Shown here: positions 57,436-64,000 of the stretch, piece after piece
Position numbering within the stretch: the stretch's first letter is position 1
Layout: every line of letters starts with the position of its first letter
Assembly: GCA_014728115.1 (NCBI GenBank)
Contig: WJME01000190.1
Span: 1-64,000 of the forward strand
DNA length: 64,000 bases
Direction of reading: 5' to 3'
Origin: Candidatus Zhuqueibacterota bacterium
GTDB lineage: Bacteria; Zhuqueibacterota; Zhuqueibacteria; Residuimicrobiales; Oceaniaggregativiventaceae
The notes under the pieces: generated by a model
What the model was told of the DNA's origin: nothing
Database searches by the model: none
What the model saw: only the letters and a program-made list of their open reading frames with translations
Translations under genes and position numbers: made by a program

Positions 57436-59085
57436 ATGGACTTTGATGCTGAGCTGGATCTGCTGCTGAATAATCATGTGGATGTTCAACGTCAATTGTC
57501 TCGTAAAGAGACAATTTTGCAGGTTGTTTCCTTTAAAGAGGCTTTGGTTACGGCGAATGGGAGTCTCGCAACCTGGACTGCCTGCGATTCCACTGGCCGC
57601 TCTCCGCAAGACACGAGAATTGTCAAACGTCCAGAGATCGAAGGTGATATCGACTGGGATTCCCCTAATAACCTCCCCTTGGATTCGGAAACATTTGCCA
57701 TGCTATGGTATGACGCCATTGATAGTCTTAAACGTAAAAAACGGATATTTGTTACAAACCGAAGCATCGGTGCGGATGAACGATATGCAATGCCTGTCGA
57801 AACCATTACAGACAGTCCCCTGACTGCCCTTTTTACTCTGAACATGTTTCGACCCATGCCTTATCGCCTGGAAAAAAGCCTGTTCTGGAAGCGTCCCTTT
57901 CGACTGGTCGTCCTACCCCAGGATAAAGTCAGCGCCAGCAAATATGCCGGCCGCTTGCGTCGTCTCTCCTCCGGTAAAACGAGCAATCTGATCATTGCGA
58001 TGGATTTTGCCAATCGATTGGGTCTCGTTTTCGGGTCGTCTTATCTGGGCAGCGTCAAAAAGCTCATGTTTACGGTGATGAATTACTATTTGCCTCTAGA
58101 AAATATTTTGCCCCTCCACTGCAGTGCAAATGAAGACGAAAATGGCCGTGTGGCCCTTTTTTTAGGCCTTTCCGGTACAGGAAAAACCACGCTTTCCGCA
58201 GATCCAAATCGCGCATTGCTGGGAGATGATGAACATGGTTGGAGTCAATGGGGAGTAGCGAATTTTGAGTTCGGGTGTTATGCCAAACTCATCGATCTGG
58301 ATCCCAAAAAAGAGCCCGAGATATACAAGGCCGTATTCCATCGGGACGAATTTACCAAACATGGCGCAATCATTGAAAATGCCATGATGTATCCCAACGG
58401 CGAGTTTGACCTTTCTGATGAACGATTGACACCCAATAGCCGGGCTTCTTATCCCCTTTCGTTTGTTTATAATACCAAACTTTCGTCCATCGGAAATCAC
58501 CCGGAAACGATCATCTTTTTAACTGCAGATGCCAATGGCGTATTACCCCCTGTTGCAACCCTATCTCCTGCTCAGGCCATGCTCTGGTTTTTGATGGGAT
58601 ATACCAGTAAATTGGCAGGTACTGAAACCGGTATTGTCGAGCCTGTTTCCACCTTTTCCCGATTTTTTGGGCAACCGTTTATGCCTTGTCTTCCTGATAA
58701 ATATGCTTATCTTTTGGGAGAAAAAATGAAAAGATACGGCACCCGTGTCTATCTGATCAATACCGGCTGGTCAGGTGGGCCTTTCGGAATCGGCCAACGA
58801 ATGGATATCGACATCACACGCGCGATTGTCAATGCCGCCTTGGAGGGAGGATTGACCCCTGTCCAACATCGCCACGATCCTTTGTTTCACCTGGACATTC
58901 CCACTTGTTGTCCCAAGGTTCCTCCGCATCTTTTAAATCCTGCTACGACCTGGAATGACAAGAACGCCTTTGCTAAACGAGCAGAGAAACTGGCGGCAGA
59001 ATTTCGGGTGCACTTTGAAAAGACCTATGAGAATAAAGGTTTGGATCCCGCCATCCGGTCCCAGTGTCCGGGAATCATTGACTAG
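57436..59085 (+). CDS. pckA: phosphoenolpyruvate carboxykinase (ATP)
   Basis: Converts oxaloacetate and ATP to PEP and CO2, the entry to gluconeogenesis. The P-loop FLGLSGTGKTTLSADPNRALLGDDEHGW (about 242-268) and the metal/substrate segments are clear, as are GYTSKLAGTETG and NTGWSGGPFG. It has 549 residues from the ATG at 57436, which has AAAGGA upstream; a frame 15 codons longer is open but unsupported. It heads a plus-strand group with crotonase, tandem nucleotidyltransferase and DapA-like genes. Confidence 0.95.
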   Translation: MDFDAELDLLLNNHVDVQRQLSRKETILQVVSFKEALVTANGSLATWTACDSTGRSPQDTRIVKRPEIEGDIDWDSPNNLPLDSETFAMLWYDAIDSLKRKKRIFVTNRSIGADERYAMPVETITDSPLTALFTLNMFRPMPYRLEKSLFWKRPFRLVVLPQDKVSASKYAGRLRRLSSGKTSNLIIAMDFANRLGLVFGSSYLGSVKKLMFTVMNYYLPLENILPLHCSANEDENGRVALFLGLSGTGKTTLSADPNRALLGDDEHGWSQWGVANFEFGCYAKLIDLDPKKEPEIYKAVFHRDEFTKHGAIIENAMMYPNGEFDLSDERLTPNSRASYPLSFVYNTKLSSIGNHPETIIFLTADANGVLPPVATLSPAQAMLWFLMGYTSKLAGTETGIVEPVSTFSRFFGQPFMPCLPDKYAYLLGEKMKRYGTRVYLINTGWSGGPFGIGQRMDIDITRAIVNAALEGGLTPVQHRHDPLFHLDIPTCCPKVPPHLLNPATTWNDKNAFAKRAEKLAAEFRVHFEKTYENKGLDPAIRSQCPGIID

Positions 59086-59100
59086 AATTTTGAGGAAAAG

Positions 59101-59877
59101 ATGAAAAAGCTTGTCTTAACCCAATATCAAGATGACCATAACCTGGCACTTGTTGCTTTAAATAATCCTCCTCTTAATCTCTCCACCAGGGAGCTTAAAA
59201 ATCATCTTTTGGAGGTCCTTACCGGACTCGATTCTGCATGTAAAGCCGTGGTGATTTATGGCGAGGGAGAAAAAGCCTTTAGTGTGGGCTCTGATATCAA
59301 AGAGTTGCATCAGGCGACCCGGAGCCGATCTGTTATCGAGAGAGCAGAACATGAAAACTTTTTGAATGATTGTATTGCTGATTTTAACAAACCGATCATT
59401 GCCGCTTTGCATGGCTATGTCTTGGGCGGGGGGTTAGAGCTGGCTCTGGCTTGTGATCTGAGAGTTTGTGACGCCCATACTGTCATGGCCCTGCCAGAGA
59501 TCAAACTCGGTCTCTTTCCGGGCGGAGGGGGATCGGAACGACTGCCCAGACTTGTCGGATATGCCCGCGCCATGGAAATGATTTTAACCGGTGAGTCCAT
59601 TGATGCACAAAGGGCTCTTTTAATCGGACTGGTCAATCGCATCGCCACAGAGCAGAGTTCACTGCAGGAAGCGATCCAGCTTGCCAGATTGATCAGCCGG
59701 CATTCTCTGTCTGCGATCATGCGCGTCAAGCAGCTCTTAAAGGCGTCCATGGAGCACGATTTTTCCACTGCAAACCGTATGGCTCAAACCCGGACATGGG
59801 AAGCGTTTTCCTCTCCTGAGGGTCGTGAGGGAGTGAGCGCATTTCTCGAAAAGCGATCACCACAGTTTCAAGACTAG
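59101..59877 (+). CDS. enoyl-CoA hydratase/isomerase family protein
   Basis: 258-residue crotonase. The oxyanion-hole parts are FSVGSDIKEL and HGYVLGGGLELALACD. Both catalytic-type Glu positions are filled (GGGLELA and ALPEIKLGLFPGGGGS), as in true hydratases. The substrate may be a short or medium enoyl-CoA. It follows pckA by 15 bases. Confidence 0.87.
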   Translation: MKKLVLTQYQDDHNLALVALNNPPLNLSTRELKNHLLEVLTGLDSACKAVVIYGEGEKAFSVGSDIKELHQATRSRSVIERAEHENFLNDCIADFNKPIIAALHGYVLGGGLELALACDLRVCDAHTVMALPEIKLGLFPGGGGSERLPRLVGYARAMEMILTGESIDAQRALLIGLVNRIATEQSSLQEAIQLARLISRHSLSAIMRVKQLLKASMEHDFSTANRMAQTRTWEAFSSPEGREGVSAFLEKRSPQFQD

Positions 59878-59889
59878 CTGAGGTTTTGT

Positions 59890-62877
59890 ATGGATTTTTA
59901 TTTCGATCGATTGCTCAAGCATGCCCAAAGCTTGGGAAATCATCATCGCAAATATGTCGTTTTAATCGAAAAGAATATCGATCCTTTTATGGCTCGATTG
60001 GAACAAGCGATGATGATCGAGCAGATACATCTATGGGCACCCGCCCATAATTATAGTGAAGAAATGCGCCTGATCTCTCAGGTGGGCGGAACACTAGATC
60101 AAAAATTACAAGACCTCGGTTGCTATTTCGCTCTCCAATTTTTACAAATGAATCTCAGCGCCCTCGATGCGCTCAAACTGCAAGTCACCACTCGTCAGGA
60201 ACGATTTCCGTTGTATAAAGAGTTTATGTTGAGGGTCGGTCACGACTTTCGTAAACTCACGGCTGCTTATATGGAACAGTTGCTCGAGCTATTTTTGCCC
60301 CCTGAACATCATTTAGAGTATGTATTTCTCGGCGTAGGCACCCGCTCTGATCAGGATGATATAGATCTCGGCGTCGTTGATCGCGGTGAAAATGGCCGGG
60401 AACTGCTGAACAAAGCTGTTTCGCGTATGAACGGAGAAATGTTCAAAAAGGCCATCAGCCTGCATTTCCATCTTTCAGAGCATGTGGGGAGCCCGCTTTC
60501 ATTTTCCGCCTCGATTGATGAATATATCGATTTGCTGGAAAAAGAGATTCAAGATTTCGTCATCATTACAGAAATGCTCGGAGCGGCCCGTGTCTTGGGC
60601 AGCCGGAGACTCTTTTCTGATTTTAGGCGAATGGTCACGTTTCGGTATTATCAAAATCCGCACGATACCCGCTTTATAAAATTTCACGAAGGCTATCTGA
60701 GAGGTATTGTAGGAGAATGCCGATCCTTTGTGCTGCGACGACTTTCGCGTGACCATATCAGCCCAAAAGGGGATGGTCTGCGCATGATCAAAGCCGGCTT
60801 GTTTGCGGCAAAATCGATCTTTAATTTGCGTCAGGTGAATGCCTGGACCATACTCGATACCCTTCAAAAAAAAGACAAGAAACGAAGAGTATACTATGAG
60901 GAACTGGAAAAACCCCTGACCTTTCTCGAGATATTCCGCTACCTTTATCAGCTCTTGATTGCACAGGAAGAAGAGATTATACTCGATGAACCAAGCACAA
61001 TGGACAATCTCTCTATGGTGGCAGAGGCAATGGGATATGGTGATGTGGGGGCAGCACATGCCAAAGACTTTTTATTGATCGATTACTATAAAAATATTCA
61101 TCAGGCCAAAGATACCATACAAAATCTCTTGCCCAATATTGTCAACCACCTCTCCAATATTACCATTTTCGGCAAAATGTTACAGCATCGCAAGGTCACC
61201 AGTGATGGGGAAAAACGACTTGGAAATTTTGCCTTGCGGTTTCTGCACGAGACCCGTTTTTTCAAAGGAACGCGCTTTTGGGATGATATTATCAGTGTTC
61301 TGGGTCAAAAAAATGGTCAGCTGCTGAAACGCATGATCAATGATCTCAATTCGCTGTCGCCGAATATGCGGGACAAAATCATGGACGAGTACGTGGATTG
61401 GGCCTGGAATTCCTTTATTGCCTCCTTTCATTTTTTGATTCTGCTTCACCGGTATCGTGATGCCTTTCCGAACCCCCATACCTTTAAAGAAATCAATGCC
61501 CGTTTTCTGGCACGGTTTCAGGGGTCTGAAGAAGAATGCCGACGCTTGAGCACCGTTTATAAAACGTTTCCGGTTTTGGTCTTTGATTATATTCGTTTGT
61601 TGACGGATGAGGAGCAAAAGACGTTTTATCACCTGCTTAAAAGTCATCCTGTGGATCGGGAATTGGTGCATGCAAGGGATCGACTGCAGCATCTATTGAA
61701 ATTGCATTTTAGCACCAGTAAATTTTTCCGACGGATTTTGCATGCCGTGCTTGTAGAAAATCCTGAATACCTGCACATTATCGATCAACCCGGTCAGCTG
61801 GTTCTGGTGGGCAAAGGGCATCTGGCAGATGTCGCCAGATCGCCGATAAGCAAACAAAAGCTCGAAAAGCTGAAAAGTTATCATGATATCGAATTCTTTC
61901 GGGTTTGTCAAGAGACATTACGAGATTCACCACCCCAGACGGTTGCCATGGAGTTTACAGAATTTTCCGACACATATATACGGCTTTTGTTCGACACCTG
62001 CAAACACGAAATCGATGGTGTTTGGTCCAAGCGAGTCAAAACCAAAGACTTGCTGGGTATTTTCGTTACAGGAGGCCACGGCCATATGCTGGCTTTTGAT
62101 GATGATTTTGATATGATCATCCTGCTCAATAGCGATGATCAGGAAATCCACCGGTATGCCAGCAAGATCATCGGTCGAATGCACAGTGAAATCGTGAAAA
62201 GCGGTATCATGCCTCATTACCGGCTGTCTGATTATACCACTTCATATATATGTACGTTTGCTCAGTTACAGGAATTACTCGATCAAAATCAGGGCGATCA
62301 ATTCATAGACAAATCACAGCTATTGGGCGCCCGGATGATCGTTGGCAGTACTATTTTACAACAGGCCTTTGAAAGCCATTTTATCCAGCGTACCATTTTT
62401 GATGATTATAAAAGCTATGCACTGGCAATGATTCAGGAAATCCATGCCAGACACAGACAAATGGAAGATTTTCCCCGCGATTCTATCAATCTAAAAGAGT
62501 ATGCCGGAGGATTGCGGGATATTGAAATGTTTTTGTTGATCTGCAGGGCTGTATTCAAAATCAAGGAACATTCCAATTTCAAGCTCTTGCGCTTACTGGC
62601 GGGATTGGTGCCCTCGCATTCTGCTTTGTTCAACGAACTTTATAATCATTATGAACTTTTACGCAAAGTCCGCAATCTGAACCGACTGATGATTGCTGCA
62701 CGGGACGATGTAGATTGTCAGACCGTGAACAGCCTGTATACCAATCTGTTACATCAAAACCAGGAAACCCGGTCAGATCCAGTGCCATTGTTCGAACGTC
62801 TCGTTCAATGCATGAGTTCTGTCATGGTAGATGTCGACACACTGTTGGATGAACTTATCTTGCCGTTAATCAAATAA
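59890..62877 (+). CDS. GlnE/GlnD-like tandem nucleotidyltransferase protein
   Basis: 995 residues, about the length of the GlnE adenylyltransferase, with two pol-beta-type nucleotidyltransferase motifs at GlnE-like positions. They are GVGTRSDQDDIDLGVV (about 148-163) and GGHGHMLAFDDDFDMIIL (about 728-745), each with a DxD. AGGLRDIEMFLLI (about 870) resembles the GGIRDIEF segment of GlnE/GlnD. The Gly-Ser pattern differs from both proteins, and the first site is less typical, so the target may not be glutamine synthetase or PII. The rest is helical. It lies 13 bases after the crotonase and 10 before the DapA-like gene. Confidence 0.65.
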   Translation: MDFYFDRLLKHAQSLGNHHRKYVVLIEKNIDPFMARLEQAMMIEQIHLWAPAHNYSEEMRLISQVGGTLDQKLQDLGCYFALQFLQMNLSALDALKLQVTTRQERFPLYKEFMLRVGHDFRKLTAAYMEQLLELFLPPEHHLEYVFLGVGTRSDQDDIDLGVVDRGENGRELLNKAVSRMNGEMFKKAISLHFHLSEHVGSPLSFSASIDEYIDLLEKEIQDFVIITEMLGAARVLGSRRLFSDFRRMVTFRYYQNPHDTRFIKFHEGYLRGIVGECRSFVLRRLSRDHISPKGDGLRMIKAGLFAAKSIFNLRQVNAWTILDTLQKKDKKRRVYYEELEKPLTFLEIFRYLYQLLIAQEEEIILDEPSTMDNLSMVAEAMGYGDVGAAHAKDFLLIDYYKNIHQAKDTIQNLLPNIVNHLSNITIFGKMLQHRKVTSDGEKRLGNFALRFLHETRFFKGTRFWDDIISVLGQKNGQLLKRMINDLNSLSPNMRDKIMDEYVDWAWNSFIASFHFLILLHRYRDAFPNPHTFKEINARFLARFQGSEEECRRLSTVYKTFPVLVFDYIRLLTDEEQKTFYHLLKSHPVDRELVHARDRLQHLLKLHFSTSKFFRRILHAVLVENPEYLHIIDQPGQLVLVGKGHLADVARSPISKQKLEKLKSYHDIEFFRVCQETLRDSPPQTVAMEFTEFSDTYIRLLFDTCKHEIDGVWSKRVKTKDLLGIFVTGGHGHMLAFDDDFDMIILLNSDDQEIHRYASKIIGRMHSEIVKSGIMPHYRLSDYTTSYICTFAQLQELLDQNQGDQFIDKSQLLGARMIVGSTILQQAFESHFIQRTIFDDYKSYALAMIQEIHARHRQMEDFPRDSINLKEYAGGLRDIEMFLLICRAVFKIKEHSNFKLLRLLAGLVPSHSALFNELYNHYELLRKVRNLNRLMIAARDDVDCQTVNSLYTNLLHQNQETRSDPVPLFERLVQCMSSVMVDVDTLLDELILPLIK

Positions 62878-62886
62878 GAGGAGATC

Positions 62887-63777
62887 ATGAACTATAAATA
62901 TCATGGTATCATTGTGCCACTTTTAACTCCCTTTCGTAAAGACAAAAGCATTGACTTTACCCTCCTTGCACAGCATGTAGATTGGTTATGCCATAGAGAG
63001 ACAGATATTATTTTTGCCATGGGAGGCTCGGGTGAGTATCAGACGCTGACCCTCGAAGAGAAAAGGGCTGTGGCGGACTGTGTGCTTCAAGCTGCCGGGG
63101 GACGAAAGTATGTCTTTATTGGCAGTGGTTGCGAGACACTTGACCAGACCCTGGAACTCTCCGGGTATGCAGCACAACAGAGGGCAGAAGGCATTGGGGT
63201 GGTTATCCCGACCCACATCCCTGGAACACAAGAGGCTATTTATGATTATTATGAACAGATTGCCAAAACAATCGATGTGCCGCTGATGATATATGATCCG
63301 AGAGGTGAGGGTGGCCATTCTATCGAGCCCGAGACATGTGCCCGGCTTTTGGATGAATACCAAAATATTGTCGCCATCAAGTACAGAACAACCGATGGTG
63401 AGCGAATGGGAGCCATGGCGAAAACCATCAGCCACCGCATGAGTCTTTTTTCCGGAGCAGAAACCGTTTTTTTGCAGGATCTTTGCGTGGGAGCGGTAGG
63501 CTGTGTTGGCGGCGGCGCAAATTTTTATCCGGGCTTGATGCGGTCACTGCAGCAAGCCTTTGAGAACAGGGATCTGGCTCGAGCTAAAGAGATTCAATTC
63601 GAAATTCTAAATGCCATCGAGGTCCTCTTGGCCGTGGCCTGGCCTCTTGGAGGTAAAATTGCCATGAGAGCTCTCGGATTCGATTATCCTTTGGCCACTC
63701 GGGTCGAGAATGACCTGCCAACCGAACACGTTGTCGAGTCTATTATCCGTTTCTATCAACGTTATCGCTTACCTTGA
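62887..63777 (+). CDS. dihydrodipicolinate synthase/N-acetylneuraminate lyase family protein
   Basis: 296-residue class I aldolase barrel (IIVPLLTPFRKDKSIDFTLLAQHVDWL...GGSGEYQTLTLEEK). The Schiff-base lysine is in NIVAIKYRTTDG. The usual Tyr motif reads MIYDPRGEGG instead of YNxP, so it is unlikely to be DapA itself and is better called a family member of unknown substrate. AAGAGGAG precedes the ATG. It ends the transcript. Confidence 0.82.
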   Translation: MNYKYHGIIVPLLTPFRKDKSIDFTLLAQHVDWLCHRETDIIFAMGGSGEYQTLTLEEKRAVADCVLQAAGGRKYVFIGSGCETLDQTLELSGYAAQQRAEGIGVVIPTHIPGTQEAIYDYYEQIAKTIDVPLMIYDPRGEGGHSIEPETCARLLDEYQNIVAIKYRTTDGERMGAMAKTISHRMSLFSGAETVFLQDLCVGAVGCVGGGANFYPGLMRSLQQAFENRDLARAKEIQFEILNAIEVLLAVAWPLGGKIAMRALGFDYPLATRVENDLPTEHVVESIIRFYQRYRLP

Positions 63778-63785
63778 ACCCTATT

Positions 63786-63846
63786 TGAGCCCACCGTAAA
63801 ACGCGACCATTTGGAGCGAGCGGTTAGGGCTCATCCTTCTTTTTTT
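63786..63846 (+). terminator. terminator after the DapA-like gene
   Basis: TGAGCCC-ACCG pairs with CGGT-(TA)-GGGCTCA around a 24-base loop, followed by a T-rich tract (TCCTTCTTTTTTT). Confidence 0.75.
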
Positions 63847-64000
63847 CCTTTTTCAAAAACCGATCGTTTATAAATCGCATACGACTTTAACGCAAAAGAA
63901 TTTACGTTAATTTTATTACGATATAGCAAAAAAAATATAAATATAACGTTACTCCTGTTGCGTTAAGTTATTTAATTACAAATATTAATGTTTGTTTTTA
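63847..64000. other. AT-rich region at the window end
   Basis: No gene is visible. TTAACGCAA (63887-63895) and TTGCGTTAA (63958-63966) are inverted copies 62 bases apart, with related ACGTTA words between. It may be the control region of a gene beyond the edge. Confidence 0.3.

Overview
The window is about 64 kb of a moderate-GC, gene-dense bacterial chromosome and looks like housekeeping core rather than an island; I see no IS element, prophage, CRISPR array, rRNA or tRNA. The organism is inferred to be a Gram-negative of the FCB assemblage (Calditrichota/KSB1-like). The reasons are a GWxTD-domain TPR protein, a gluzincin / PD40 propeller / outer-membrane barrel fusion, lipobox lipoproteins, citramalate synthase, an archaeal/eukaryal-type ProRS and a hugely enlarged SecA. 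The placement is not proven. ATG starts dominate, but several genes clearly use TTG (and proC probably GTG) behind good Shine-Dalgarno sequences.

Region 1 (0.1-11.1 kb, minus strand) is one long biosynthetic operon, ilvB-ilvN-ilvC-leuA-leuB-cimA-argJ-proC-argC, joining branched-chain amino acid, arginine and proline synthesis. It is preceded by a leader of about 430 nt with a promoter, a perfect hairpin, an ORF ending in a Leu/Ile/Val-rich tail and a long hairpin able to pair alternatively with that tail. Region 2 (11.3-15.6 kb, plus) holds an EEP-family phosphatase/nuclease, the GWxTD protein and a methyltransferase. Region 3 (15.7-22.5 kb, plus) holds a pullulanase-type debranching enzyme, a radical SAM sulfatase-maturase-like protein with a SEC-C tail, an M29-like aminopeptidase, a MaoC hydratase and a CoA-transferase.

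Region 4 (22.6-33.3 kb, plus) is informational: a coiled-coil zinc-ribbon protein whose stop codon lies inside the RNase P RNA gene, then recJ, ilvE, nusB and a 2074-residue SecA. Region 5 (33.4-39.3 kb, plus) is smg(DUF494)-topA-like-xerC-hpf-hprK-EIIA-EIIB. The topA homologue at its usual locus has lost the catalytic tyrosine and most metal ligands, and the PTS genes look like a regulatory phosphorelay without membrane permease subunits.

Region 6 (39.4-48.8 kb) has a sodium:solute symporter (minus), a Cys-rich unknown, proS, an alanine:cation symporter, a zinc-ribbon unknown, era, a SpoIID-domain lipoprotein and an alkaline-phosphatase-superfamily metalloenzyme. Region 7 (48.8-56.9 kb) has a PQQ-propeller lipoprotein, the protease-propeller-barrel fusion and a GNAT protein (minus), rpsT (plus), then guaB and a lytic transglycosylase (minus). 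Region 8 (57.4-63.8 kb, plus) has ATP-type PEP carboxykinase, a crotonase, a GlnE/GlnD-like tandem nucleotidyltransferase and a DapA-family aldolase, ended by a strong terminator.

Most noteworthy: the giant SecA with repeated inserts, the apparently inactivated TopA, the candidate ilv attenuator leader and the tandem nucleotidyltransferase. All calls come from reading the sequence; no database search was run.
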